From Phymatolithon calcareum (taxonomy: Eukaryota > Rhodophyta > Florideophyceae > Hapalidiales): a stretch of 64,000 nucleotides of DNA. The stretch covers positions 62,001 to 126,000 of the forward strand of contig OZ345352.1 of the NCBI GenBank assembly GCA_977006965.1, written 5' to 3'. The position numbers and the translations under genes are program-made. Position 1 is the first letter of the stretch; each line of letters opens with the position of its first letter. A model generated the notes under the pieces. It made no database searches. It was given only the letters and a program-made list of their open reading frames with translations, and was not told the DNA's origin. Below are positions 33,901 to 43,285 of the stretch, piece after piece.

Positions 33901-35083
33901 TCGCGTAACGATGAAACAGCCGCGCCGCTCCGACGGCACCTTTACCGCACCAGGAAAGCTTGTGCTGATACAAAGGGCACAGATGGGCAGCCCGGACGGT
34001 GGATTTTTATGGGAACGCCACCGCAACGCTAAGCTGACTGAGTGGGGCTGGAAGGCAATCAAAGCAGAGCCTGGTTGCTTCGTACACACGGATCCCTCTA
34101 CCGGCGCCACCGCTCGCCTACTAGCCGATACCGACGACTTTGTTCTAACATCCTCGGACAAGTCATACCTACAGCGCCTGATAACCAAACTAATGAATGA
34201 ATGGCAGGTCACGGAGCAGGTTCCAGTCGACCAGCACATGGGCGTCGCCATAGAGCGCACGCGCACCGGCGTCAAACTGTCAGTCCGCAAGCACATCGAG
34301 CAGCTTTTGCGCGAATTCGGCTTGTCAGACGGCAATCCATGCGCTATGCCGCACGACCCTCAAACCGATCTCTCTGCCCGAAAGCCGGGAGAGGCGCTTC
34401 TCGACAAGGAGGAACACAAGCTCTACAGGAGTGGAATCGGCCTCGCCCGTTTCATCGCCGACACCGTAGTGTATGAGATCGCTTATATCGCAAGCCATCT
34501 CGCACGCTTCCTTGACGCGCCCACCCAACGCCACATGACCGCACTCAAACGGCTCGTCCGCTACCTCTCCGGGCGAAAGGATGCCAGCATTACCTACTCG
34601 CACGGTGCCGACCCAGTACTGCGCGCGTATTCTGACAGCGACTGGGCAGCGTGCCCGAGCACGCGAAAGTCGCGCACTGGCGTCGCCGTCACATACGCAG
34701 GAGACCTGATTTACTGGAAGAGCAAGCTCCAGAAGTCAATCTCGTTATCTTCCGCGGAAGCAGAATATACCGCTGCCTCCGAAGCAGCTCGGATCATTGT
34801 ATGGCTCTACAACCTGGCCAACGAGTGGAAGATACCGATTCGCGCCCCTATCAAGCTGGGAGTCGACAACAAAGCCGCTATCTCAATGTCCGTGGCAAAC
34901 GGCGCCACAACGCGCAGCAAACATATCGATATTAGGTCGCGCTACATAACAGAGCAGGTCCAACGCGGCTTGATCGATATACAACACATCCTTGGCACGA
35001 GGCAGCCAGCTGATATTTTCACAAAGCCCCTAGGAAAGCAAAAGTTCCTCGACAATCTGCGAATTATCCGCAATCACGACTAA
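30926..35083 (+). CDS. Copia Gag-Pol polyprotein
   Basis: This 1385-residue polyprotein starts at an ATG in a strong initiation context (GCCGCCATGG). Domains by approximate residue: gag 1-235; a zinc-knuckle-like C-x2-H-x4-H-x6-C at 238-253; aspartic protease with LLDSAATHH (Asp 317); an HHCC-type integrase head ending CRPC (487-490). The integrase core has Asp 517, Asp 579 and Glu 615, with exactly 35 residues between the last two. Reverse transcriptase has Asp 978 (VDVPSAYP) and the catalytic pair at 1070-1071 (DTDDF in place of the usual YVDD). RNase H has Asp 1237, Glu 1278 and Asp 1314, with the copia-typical KHIDIR...FTKPL end. All catalytic acids are present and there is no stop or frameshift. 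The gag knuckle is unusual in having His at two of the Cys/His positions. Confidence 0.95.
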   Translation: MAQTNDHIPTRPWPTDGVDKLSADAANHRDWKLCVEAVAQGQRAEHLLTRAPAAASGIEMAQAALLKSFLMLTVHTSFRQAIAPMTALNAYKHLIQQAPQTSIYDVAATAIVKPLDTYPSAAAYIAAHRDRHDRLLSADSTHFLANAPAYIADILAGLPPSNPHAHSIRELYSFLPDNQKTTAVVSRLVAAVLRLPMATKPPLGNSRRSHAQGSSTTNNSRQRYGRRPGDPSVNDYKCMKHLMDNHTEGDDRCRRIAARSTSTANNTQPSAAAAIATDPNLITTVADTVAAILAASNAPEGDNINNNQQYIIAPLLDSAATHHITTSGAPLRRTRQIKTPVRLADNRTTLATQVGNATLAGSHTNIPLDQVLRVPALARDLISADRLSQFHDILISRGRFFVTKQSTLPPANIIATGTQTGNVLQFDRPLPAVDQSRTTRSAALVPASLRHVHNALAHAHPAAIRRALNSNPHMKSLVSTSKGVYTCRPCAEAKLTRSPHPTLGNSQYKPMYKLSSDTAGPLKRSVRGNRYFTVLVDAATGFLTAIASRTKRQAGEQLVQAIQRLQRATGHKVKRMHSDGAPELFAGAPRKFALREGIQISRSVPNSPQMNGQAERAIRTLKDCIRTQLASARLPQGYWDYALEDCIAKRNATPKSGKIKSPHESLFGTQSKLPLTLPFGSKGYVPNKSKTMQSFTPRGIACRYLAPISKSTINVLDITKRKAIDARAAEFVPTRDPRRPLEKQSEIGSSVGSARLSTLPPTKDEQASGIKSKPTDQKKATVATQMRSLRPRSTLCLPPRYRDDSTTDPTAPEHTAATKTPSFKPSPPHRPSSSGWAASAQCDEEPHVAAISADLETPMRPPSDPRSTKQALRGRFAQKWAQAHDAFIDRMVSLGAWAFTTPQPSDKPVQNTWSYRHKTNAEGYLTGFSARCTARGDLMKPGVHFDAERTAAQSPSHAARRFLYANAALRGEHIRSVDVPSAYPRAPSDSRFRVTMKQPRRSDGTFTAPGKLVLIQRAQMGSPDGGFLWERHRNAKLTEWGWKAIKAEPGCFVHTDPSTGATARLLADTDDFVLTSSDKSYLQRLITKLMNEWQVTEQVPVDQHMGVAIERTRTGVKLSVRKHIEQLLREFGLSDGNPCAMPHDPQTDLSARKPGEALLDKEEHKLYRSGIGLARFIADTVVYEIAYIASHLARFLDAPTQRHMTALKRLVRYLSGRKDASITYSHGADPVLRAYSDSDWAACPSTRKSRTGVAVTYAGDLIYWKSKLQKSISLSSAEAEYTAASEAARIIVWLYNLANEWKIPIRAPIKLGVDNKAAISMSVANGATTRSKHIDIRSRYITEQVQRGLIDIQHILGTRQPADIFTKPLGKQKFLDNLRIIRNHD

Positions 35084-35090
35084 GAGCCTG

Positions 35091-35139
35091 ACCGGGGGTG
35101 CTAGTCCTACATCTTCCCCAGTCTCTTAATCGTTTTTCT
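35091..35139 (+). other. Copia polypurine tract and partial LTR-start duplication
   Basis: Eight bases after the stop codon comes ACCGGGGG followed by TGCTAGTCCTACATC, the first 15 bases of the LTR, at 35099-35113. A 26-bp pyrimidine-rich spacer follows before the true 3' LTR begins at 35140. The G tract plus TG is the normal copia PPT/LTR junction, so the LTR would be expected to start at 35099. Confidence 0.7.
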
Positions 35140-35334
35140 TGCTAGTCCTACATCACCCACATATCGAGAGACTCGAGTTCATAGCGCACATGGGTGATCG
35201 CATGACTCGCCAGCCACATATCTGGCTGGCGAACCAAGCACGCGACACACTGTGCCACCCAGCCGAGAGGCACATCTAGCCTACAAATAGCTAGAGTTCC
35301 ACCATTCCAATAAATAAAGGAACTAGTCTCCACA
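35140..35334 (+). repeat. Copia 3' LTR
   Basis: Same length (195 bp) and, by eye, same sequence as the 5' LTR, followed directly by the TGAAG duplication. Confidence 0.95.
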
Positions 35335-35714
35335 TGAAGTGTCTCCAGCAGAAACGCTGCTATTTCGTCGTAGTTTTCTACATATGCCGAGGGATTTTGC
35401 GGAGGGAAGCGACAGAAGAACCATTTGACAGCCCAAAGTCTGTGTTTTCTCGACTTGATTTGGACTACGGGGTTTGGATTCTCGCTCCTATCCACAGCGA
35501 TTTTGCGTTTCTTGGCCTTCTCCGTCTCGCTCCATACAAAATAGTTTCGCAGTTTCTCATCCTTACGGGTGACCTTTCCGTCCACGGCTTTCTTCGCTGG
35601 GACGCTCAACAGTTCGTGCTGTTCGAGGTATCGAATATCCCTCTGCGCCTGTGCTAAGTCGTCATCCTTGCCCTCGCAGTTCTTGTTTCTCTCCAAGTTC
35701 CGTTTCGTCTGCAA
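35335..35714 (-). pseudogene. WF..RFP family gene interrupted by copia
   Basis: A minus-strand frame from 35714 (first Met; open slightly further upstream) is 5' to the copia insertion. It carries a charged N-terminal half (AQAQRDIRYLEQHEL, VWSETEKAKKRKIAVDR), then SRKHRLWAVKWFFCRFP and AAFLLETL up to the insertion point. The frame then runs by accident about 60 codons into the LTR. The VW..E..KAR-type helix and the R-x-R-L-x-A-x2-WF-x2-RFP core align with the palindrome copies at 12.6-13.6 kb. Removing the element restores the frame to the stop at 30518. The function is unknown. Confidence 0.55.
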
Positions 35715-35819
35715 GAGTCGCAGCGCAAAGTGCTCTCCTCATATCTTGCGCCTGAGCTCTGGCGGTGTGATTCTGCATAGTGTTCGCATTCGTTCGTTAT
35801 TGCGCTTCGCAAAATGACC

Positions 35820-37190
35820 AAATATTAGGGAGTAGATCATTCCTTCTACCTGATCCACCCGCGCTTGAATGGACTTCGACCACAACCTTTTACAGAGTGG
35901 ACACAACTGATGAGTGGCTGAAGCTGAACACGGATGACCTCTTCATTTCGTTCTCCTGATTGATTTTTGTGGAGCAGCATACTCTAGATTTTATTAGAAG
36001 AGTCTGTATTTCTTTCTTTCTTTTACATACCGCTAAAGAACTTGTGTCTATTTTACGGAAATTTTCCCTCAATTGACGGGTGCTTATCCTTCAATTGAGG
36101 GAAGAGATTCACTTAATTTTTTGCTCATGAAAGTTACTTGCTATCGAGCGCATCAACAGCGGCAGGCTCATAGATGTCTTCAGCATGCTTAGTGAAGAAT
36201 CTCCTAACAGTAGAAATGTGGAAAATGTATATTGTGGCACTATCAAGCGCCACAAGAAAGCATAGAACTGCCATTCTGTGGGCCGTCTCGCCTCAAAATC
36301 TATTTGACACAGTGTGCTTCCTGTGCTCATTCGTGGGATCGATATAATCTTGACCGAGGTGACCAGCGGTACTGCGCAGAGCACATGTCTCCTAATTCAT
36401 TTGATTCCACTCTGAATAAAATCAACCGGAGGTATTCGGCCACCGGTACCCCTGTTTTCGAAGAAGAAGTGCTAGAGTAATACTATTTCCGCATTGTAGA
36501 TTTCCAGAAAACGCTCTCGGCGCAAAACTCAACTCTTGCCGTAAGGGCGAGTATTTCGAAAAACGTAACAGATATTTCTAGCCTCTTTGTAAGTACCAGT
36601 CGATCGCCGTAAAATAGACACTAGGTCTAACACCGCTATTTTAAGATAGTGAATCCATTCAGCGTTAGATGGTTGCCTCCCTGCCCCACGCCAGGAGACA
36701 CCAGCCACTACAATAAAATCTTACAACTCACTGTACACTACGACAATCAAGGCCATATATTTTTCGATTAAATGGACATCAATTTTATGGGGCTCATTCA
36801 TCAAGGCACAGCTTCACACGTGTGATGCGATGCCTGTACACTGCGTACTAGTGAACCGTAATTATCCACTAAATGGGCAGCGCTGTTAAAGCCTCCCAGG
36901 CCTGTTGGTCCAGCCGGCCCAGAGGGACGGTCCAGCTTCTGTTGTCGAATTGCTTTGTCTGACACGTGAAAATTGATACAATCGCGGTGGCGAAATTGTG
37001 GCTGTGGAGCTCTGCGAAGTGGTGGCGGTGGCGGTGACATTCGTAGTATTCATTCACAAGCGCTAGACTAAGCAAGTCGGCGACCAAAGCTGGACCTGCC
37101 CTCTGGGCCGTAAGGCCCGGGGGGTTTCCACGGAGCTGCCCATTGGTGGTCAGTTAAGGTTCACTGCTTACGAGGGTGCGCAGAGGCATC
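35820..37190. other. Region without a convincing gene
   Basis: Short frames without motifs. An 82-codon plus-strand frame (36232-36480) with two C-x(2)-C/H-like pairs is the only one with mild coding character. Confidence 0.4.
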
Positions 37191-37194
37191 CAAT

Positions 37195-37500
37195 ATGTTA
37201 AATCCACATGAAGAGTGAAATAGCGATAGGCGAAGCTAAATCAGCGATAAAGCAACAGCGTTTGTGAGGTCTCACGACGAGAGTCACACTGTTCATATTG
37301 AAATCTTTTTGGGTAGACGAGAGAAACTTCATCAGCGCACATTAAGCGACGTATGGACACTGCTTAAAGCAGTATCAATAAAGTGTAGTTTTCAGGTAAT
37401 CTAGCTTCGCTCTACTCTCGGACTATGCTGACTTCCACTTTTTTCTTTTTCTCTATTTTTAAATTATATTCTCGCAGGAGCGTGCGAGAAATCTTGCATC
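37195..37500. repeat. Dispersed duplication, copy 1 (partner 57560-57850)
   Basis: Shared blocks include CGAGAGT.ACACT.TTCATATT, CATCAGCGCACATT.AG and GCAGTATCAAT, and both end in a pyrimidine-rich run terminating CGCAG. The conserved run plus CAG could be a plus-strand splice acceptor (37482 here, 57819 there). In the partner the minus strand is open for 148 codons; here it is broken. Confidence 0.55.
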
Positions 37501-37559
37501 ATCAATTTTTGATGAAGAATTTTGATAAATAAAAAGCTTTTTTTGCTCTGGTCCTATTT

Positions 37560-38190
37560 CTTTATTAATAATGCTTCAGGAAAATACCGGAGAAGGCGAC
37601 ATGTCTCTTTTCTCCAATTTTTGATGCAGTAATGTGATAAACAACACAACTGGTTTTGTTTTTCTCCTTTTTTCACTCTTATTGATTTCATGGAATCTAC
37701 GGACATGGCGCGATGCAACGATTATTTTGTAAGTTAAAACACTCACCCGTCGCGGCTTCCGTGATATCATACGAGCTGTAAAAACCGATAGTTCCACACA
37801 TGAAAGGGGGCTGCTAACTCGAAACATAAGTGTCTCGGCATGATTAGTGGTCAAGAGTGGTCAGGGAAACCATCTAGAGTGATCTTAGGGCAGGCACTAC
37901 ACACAGAGAGGTCAATCTATTGGAGTTAAACCTTGTCTGATGGTGTCGTGAAAGAGACAGTGATTGACAAGCATACCTAGAAATCTCTGCCTGCCCGTGT
38001 GTTTAGCCCTAGTTGGAAACTTTTTGATGAATCTAGTGATTAGAAGTGAATGAAGCTGGAGTGACAGACTCTATGTTATTACATCTTGAGCTTAGGCTAG
38101 CCTACGAATACAAAAAATATAAGAGAACGTTTTGAATCATGCAATCGCTTGACAAACTTGTCCATGAAGAACGAGTGAAAATGTAAGGTG
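37560..38190. other. Region without a convincing gene
   Basis: A 92-codon minus-strand frame (37576-37854) without motifs; otherwise nothing visible. Confidence 0.4.
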
Positions 38191-38936
38191 AAAGATTGGG
38201 CAGAAAAATGCTACTTATCAAGTAAAGAGTACAGCGCACAGAAAAGCTGAGGAAATCTTAGGGTCACACGGTCGTGCTGTCTCATCTTATCGAGATCAAG
38301 ATGGGAGCTGGGTGGATCAAAATTGTAGCACTAGTAAACTTAGAAGAATGCGAAAAGATCGCTTTGGGATACTCATTAAGAGAGAAACGGAGATGAATGA
38401 AGTCCGAAGCTACACTGAGAGTGTGGAGGAAAATGGCTAAGATGAAAAAAGCGTTCTCGGACTTACAAGACGATAGTACAGGTGCGCTGGCAGTACGCAG
38501 TGCACCTCACCCCAGAAGACATAAAAATGCCGTCAATGAAGTAGAGTCAAAATTCTTCAATCAATAGTTCTGGCCACTGGAGCGAAGAAGGAAGTATGGG
38601 ATCCGTCTTCTGTGCCGGATCCAGACAGCCCAACATCGCCGGAAAATCGGGGCATTCGAACTGCTGAGGAGCAAGACAGAAGAACGTAAATTCGCAAACG
38701 GGGTCCCCGTAAGCAGAAATAACCATTACTGGCAGTACACACGAAAACATATCGCAGCGATGGAAACCAGAGAGCCGTTTGTGAGGCTTTATAATTTATA
38801 TAAACAGTTAGGCTCGCCAATACTTGCATCTAGCTTTCCATTAATGTACGGGAACCGCCAAGTCTCGAAGCGGGAAAGGAAGACACTACACGACAAGACG
38901 GAGAGCAGTCACCAATCTTCAAGCTTTCCAAAGTGA
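38191..38936 (+). pseudogene. Decayed plus-strand ORF, unknown protein
   Basis: Frame one (to the TAA at 38438-38440) reads AHRKAEEILGSHGRAVSSYR and IKRETEMNEVRSYTESVEEN. A second register starting at 38442 runs to 38936 with a single TAG at 38565-38567. After that it reads VPVSRNNHYWQYTRKHIAAM and FVRLYNLYKQLGSP. Both have strong coding character (charged helices, few rare residues) but no family I recognise. One frameshift and one stop in about 740 bp suggest a fairly young pseudogene, or a gene with an intron. Confidence 0.4.
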
Positions 38937-39647
38937 AGCACAGTCAAATCGCGCTGGAAAATGGCTGTGAAAGATTTCCACTCCTGTCAACAGAAAGCAT
39001 GGGCGGAAAACTGGCCACAAAAGCCAGAGAGCATATGGAGACCCGTTAAAGCACGCTAGAAGTGAATGATCTCGACGCGCTGGATGACTTCTTACTGTTT
39101 AGCAGGGAGCTCGAAGAGAGCGTGAAGAACGAACAAGGCCTGTAATGACTCGCAGAAAGAAAGGTAAAATGCGCTCGAGTCCCTTTAATCAGAGATCCGT
39201 TAGAGGACTGAGATATTATTGCGTTGAATCCTGAGTTTTCCTGTCCTCCAATTGGATGGACGCTAGATGAGCTGCAAAAATGTAGGTCGCATCAGAGGAA
39301 GCATCGCCTTTATCCTTGGAAGTCTTTCGGGATCATAAATAAACTTGAATAAAACCTCCTAGAATTATTTTTCGTTTGTGCGTATTAAACGCTCTAAGCA
39401 ACACTCGAGAGACTGTATGGGAGAAACGTTTCAGATGCTACTTTCTACTGTAGCTCTGTACACTGCTCATATCTAATACTTCCGGGTGAAACTCTATACT
39501 GCGGTCCTAGCTACAAAAACCACCCTCCTAGGGAAATGGCGAAGAATCTTTGAGTCAAGTGGTCACTGACCGACAGTGCGGGTTGCCATACCTTTTTCAT
39601 TCACTATTCTATTCCACATCATCGTAGAAAGCAATGACAGTGAACAG

Positions 39648-40015
39648 TTACTGGTCCACGTGTTGCTGGATCTCCTCCCTGGACAGATGGTATCTTGGCA
39701 GATAATCCAGAATATTGTCCATTAGTGTTGCCAAATATCTCCAAATTTGTTGTTCTAAAAGTGTGCTGCTCAGTAGTGGAAACCTTTCAAACGCCTCGCT
39801 CACCACCAACTGGCGCTGAAGTATTCTCGTATGTCTTATGATCACCAGGATGGATCTTGCAATATCGTACAGAATTTTTTTCGTTTGACTCCAAAGAGTC
39901 ACCTTCTTCCTTGAGGAGGGCTGCTTTCAGTAAGGGATATTTGTTAACTTTATTTTTGAAAGCGTCCAAGACCTCTGCAGTGTAAGTAACAGTGTCGTTT
40001 ATCTTTCTATGCTCT
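39648..40015 (-). pseudogene. Helical protein relic with PAH-like spacing
   Basis: Two overlapping minus-strand frames (39969 leftward, then the frame ending at 39648) look like one protein with a register change near 39890. The first half, NDTVTYTAEVLDAFKNKVNK then YPLLKAALLK, has the D-x3-Y-x3-V-x3-F-x6-Y spacing of a Sin3 PAH helix pair. The second half (KKILYDIARSILVIIRHTRI and SREEIQQHVDQ) is hydrophobic and helical. The PAH idea is only a spacing resemblance. Confidence 0.25.
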
Positions 40016-40124
40016 GTTATCTAGCGACCTAGTATTCTCTCTCTCAATGAGGGCTCTTGTAAGTCTCTTACATTAATATTTGATATTCTTCGCCTTTTTT
40101 GCGTTGTTCAGGTGCCTTTGTAAT

Positions 40125-41937
40125 GCCTATAATGCAATTAGAGCACTTGGTCCAAAATATTTTTCAAGCACCGTTTTCCTCCACAAAAGAGTCCGGTAAC
40201 AAAATATTAGATCTAACAGGTTAGAAAAGACAAGCCTTTTTGGCACCGCAAATCAGTCCGACTGCGTTAAGCGCAATTAGAAATCTGAGAAAGCCGCAGG
40301 AGGCCAAGTGCAAAAAAATAAAGCCGACCCGAAATCATGTATGGCGGCACGATTTAATGTGTTCGTGAGAACTGTTACATCGCCGTTTTTTAGAACTCTC
40401 AGCCAGTCCTGGATAAGAAGAAGGCGCGACTCAAATGGGTCTCACAAATTCGAATTGTTGAAGGACAGGGGAAGTATCGCAAAGCTGACAGACTTGTTCT
40501 GCATAAATTTACAAGCTGGTCATACAAGGACGCACTCTGAAGGAACGGACCTGAAGTCCACGTTCTGCGTCTCCTGCGGCTGACGAGGCTCAGAGCCTCA
40601 GGTAATTCCGTGATTTGTCATGAGAAGCAACAGCCCTTTGATCCAGCTGGACGATGAGTCCCCGCGTTGGGACCAAGGTCCATTGTATGAAAAATTTTGA
40701 ATTATTAAACGCACCCAGGAACACTCATGAGACTGCAAGAAAAGTTCTTTTCTGCTGCAACTCTCTTTATTGCTCTTCTTGGCTTACGTTCTCGTAGATC
40801 TAGCTGCAAATATCCTCCACCGGTGGCGGGAAAAGCATGGTTCTAGTTTTTCGCTCTTTGGTTCTACGCACGCAACATGTAGATGCTTGTTGGGCTGGTT
40901 TGTTTTTGACACCATTTGTTTCGCAATCCAGGAACATTAAGCAGCGTTAGAACATGTAGTACATTTTTCCTTTCTTTGGCACTTCTTGCCAATTTCTAAC
41001 TAGCTTAGAGTACAAGCCATTTGAAGCCTCAACCAAACACTGTCCTGCTGGTCTTTTGGTGCTGCAACGAAAGTGTGCATCTCAGCTAGGACAGATCTGG
41101 ACATACATACTGGAGACGTCTGCGTGTATGCGAGCTCTAAGTTCTTCTCTCTTACTACATATTTTCTTTCGAACATGATTCCCTTTCGTCACAGGCACAA
41201 GATCTACTGGAATGTGATACGATCAGGACTCAACAAGGGTATGAGATGACCGGTAAGCTAGAAGAGCATCATCCTTTCTGTGCATGCTTGTCTTCCAAAG
41301 CTGGGTCCTGCATTATTCCAGGTATGTTCTCATCAAGCACACAGTAGATAGTGATGGCATTGATCAGCCACGAAGCCAACCAAATGATTTGTCTCCAAGA
41401 AAATCCTAAGCTTGTTTCTGACCTTCTCTGCACAACGTTTAACTGGCCATCAACATGGTTGATTCTGAATTCTATTGTGTTACGGTGTATTTATCCCGCA
41501 CTAGCATTCAGAAAGTGAATAACACAGAGCTCGGTTTCGCGCGTTGGCCCCGCTCGTAGCGTACGCCATAAAAGAAAGCCTTGCAGTCCTTGCCATCAAA
41601 GTGACCAGTACAGTCCCTTGTGTGGATAACACATTTCTTTTTTCATCGCTACGAGTCTATAACAGCAAGCAGGGATCTATCTTTCGGGAGTCGTACTGCT
41701 TCCTAGAAGTACCGCAAATAAATCCAGTTTAATTCCTACCTGACGACATACATACGATCGCTTCTTCTCTCCCATGGAGTGTCTACAAGATCGGACCCTA
41801 CTCATCCACAGACTCACGGGCACGCTGTATGCATGAGCCTGGAATGCTAACGCTCGTCATCTGGAGAGACTCTATGCTACGAACACCTTTCCGCCATGTA
41901 ATGGTTCAGTAGTATTGCAAACTTCTTCGACCTAATC
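40125..41937. repeat. Segmental duplication copy A (partner 53330-55520)
   Basis: Long matching stretches include AGCGCAATTAGAAATCTGAG, TTTTGGTGCTGCAA, CACAAGATCTACTGG and AAAGCTGGGTCCTGCATTAT, with substitutions throughout. Copy A lacks about 430 bp present in the partner (54070-54494). The gypsy element inserted at the right end of copy A. Minus-strand frames in both copies contain coding-like pieces (for example WLINAVTIYCLLDG near 54.95 kb) that faintly recall the C-terminal region of piggyBac-type transposases. Confidence 0.65.
41933..41937. repeat. Gypsy target-site duplication, left
   Basis: TAATC, identical to 47125-47129. Confidence 0.85.
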
Positions 41938-42290
41938 TGTAATACGGTGGAACACTCTCGAGAGAGTGTTGTGGCAATGTGTACGCCCGTAGCGATTACT
42001 GCATGGGTAGTGTGCCTGGCGCGTAGCATGCAACAACTGCATGTGCCTATATCAGGCTACGCGTTATATCTAGATTTGAACATGTAACGGTGTCATTGCG
42101 AGGACCGCATAGGGCACGCAATGTACACGTAATTCGGGCAATCGGCAAGTGTGGCTAAGCACTGCCGAATTGGTATAAGTAGCAACCTCGCCCGAACCAA
42201 AGGAACCAGGAACCATGAACTAAATGCTTATGTTGTCTATTGAAAGCATCCTCGCGAAGAGAACTGCGATTGTCGTCGGACTCTCTTACA
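41938..42290 (+). repeat. Gypsy 5' LTR
   Basis: Starts TGTAATACGG and ends CTCTCTTACA. Contains a hairpin (AACACTCTC-GA-GAGAGTGTT) near its start, a structured stretch bounded by GCGTAGC/GCTACGC at about 42031-42063, and a TATA-like TATAAGT at 42174. Confidence 0.9.
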
Positions 42291-42292
42291 CT

Positions 42293-42304
42293 TGGTAGCA
42301 CCGG
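42293..42304 (+). promoter_or_regulatory. Gypsy primer binding site
   Basis: TGGTAGCACCGG begins two bases after the LTR. It is complementary to a tRNA 3' end of the form ..GCTACCA. An initiator Met tRNA is plausible, because such tRNAs end UACCA opposite A1, but I cannot assign the tRNA. Confidence 0.6.
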
Positions 42305-42337
42305 AAAACTTCGTTCTGTCGCGCAGTACGCTCAACA

Positions 42338-43285
42338 ATGGAAACTCGAGCCACTGCAGCTGTGACAAGAGCCGACTTGAACAGTCTTCAAGCCCTGCTT
42401 ATGCAATTGCAGCAGAAGATTAACGGTCAAGAGAAAACCATTCAAGATCTTCAGGAGTCAAACAATGCGTATGCCGCTAATGCTCAAGTGTCTTCAGCAA
42501 ATCGTATGCAGTCCCTGAAGGCACCCTCAATCCCCTCGTTCTCCGCAAAACCGGACGAACGCACCTCGGAGAAGGTTAAGGGATTCATTTACAACGTCAC
42601 CAAGGTTGGCGCATTGTCAAATATGGATGATGCCAGGCTATTGGCACTTGCAGAGTGTCATTTTCAGGATAGAGCCGCTGCATGGATGATGCGTCTAGAG
42701 CAGGCAAGCCGGAAACCTAAAACTGTTGCAGAGCTCCAGACTGCAACGATTAGCGAGTTTGTTCCTCCCGACGAGAAAGCTCGAGCCAAAGTCAAACTTA
42801 TGAACTGCCAAATGAAGGGCGCAATTGAAAAGCACATTAACGTTTTTCAAGAACTTGTTGAGATATGTGGAACCCCTGTCTCTGAGGCATACATCTTCCT
42901 TTTCATGAGCCTTCCCGGCTCATACAAGGAAGAACTCACCAAGAAGTTCTCGACCGAAGACCCCATCCATATGCTTTGCGTTTATGAGCACGTGCGCACA
43001 ATCGATCGCGCTCGTCTATGGGCTGGCAAGGACAGTGGCTCCAAACGCGGTACCGCACACACCGTCTCCAAGAGCGCTGACACTGCGACGAATCCAACAA
43101 GTGACAAGCGCGGTAAAAAGAGTGATGGTATGGTCAGCTGGGGCCCCGTCAAAGCCAAAGAACGTTCAATGTACCGCGCTGCAGACAGATGTATGAAATG
43201 TGGCAAGAAGAGCTGGAGTGACGAGAATCACCCCTGTCGAATTCAATGGGAAGCCAAACATAACAAGGGTCACCCAAAAGACTAG
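42338..43285 (+). CDS. Gypsy Gag
   Basis: A 315-residue protein from ATG 42338 (A at -3, G at +4). Residues 14-43 are a short heptad-like coiled coil (LNSLQALLMQLQQKINGQEK). Residues about 80-205 form a retrotransposon gag capsid-like domain (FQDRAAAWMMRLEQ, FQELVEICG, YIFLFMSLPGSYKEEL). A zinc-knuckle-like C-x2-C-x9-H-x-C lies at 285-300. The frame ends at TAG 43283-43285, four bases after a slippery heptamer that would send some ribosomes into pol. Confidence 0.9.
   Translation: METRATAAVTRADLNSLQALLMQLQQKINGQEKTIQDLQESNNAYAANAQVSSANRMQSLKAPSIPSFSAKPDERTSEKVKGFIYNVTKVGALSNMDDARLLALAECHFQDRAAAWMMRLEQASRKPKTVAELQTATISEFVPPDEKARAKVKLMNCQMKGAIEKHINVFQELVEICGTPVSEAYIFLFMSLPGSYKEELTKKFSTEDPIHMLCVYEHVRTIDRARLWAGKDSGSKRGTAHTVSKSADTATNPTSDKRGKKSDGMVSWGPVKAKERSMYRAADRCMKCGKKSWSDENHPCRIQWEAKHNKGHPKD

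Larger units (their letters stand above)
30593..35334 (+). mobile_element. Intact Ty1/copia LTR retrotransposon (4742 bp)
   Basis: Two 195-bp LTRs that appear identical by eye, a 5-bp target duplication (TGAAG), a primer binding site, an uninterrupted 1385-codon gag-pol ORF and a purine/G tract before the 3' LTR. Domain order is protease, integrase, reverse transcriptase, RNase H, which defines copia. Identical LTRs and an open ORF indicate a very recent insertion, potentially autonomous. The internal region is visibly richer in C and G, particularly at third codon positions, than the surrounding AT-leaning DNA. It lies within a minus-strand gene of the WF..RFP family. Confidence 0.95.

Noticed and set aside
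30904-34603. Many antisense and off-frame ORFs of 60-154 codons inside the copia element
   Set aside because: They overlap the 1385-codon gag-pol frame, which has all catalytic motifs; their openness follows from its C/G-rich codons.
35148-35334. Minus-strand ORF continuing about 60 codons from 35335 into the copia LTR (and the same peptide at 30601-30786)
   Set aside because: This part is LTR sequence read by accident; both LTRs give the same peptide. The gene ends at the insertion point.
36801-37040. Proline-rich minus-strand ORF (SPPPPPLRRAP)
   Set aside because: Short simple-sequence start (GGTGGCGGTGGCGGT), no conservation and no motif.
37397-37482. Possible plus-strand intron (CAG/GTAATC to CTCGCAG) conserved at 57.74-57.82 kb
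   Set aside because: The acceptor is conserved but the donor is not at the same aligned position, and no flanking plus-strand exon is convincing.
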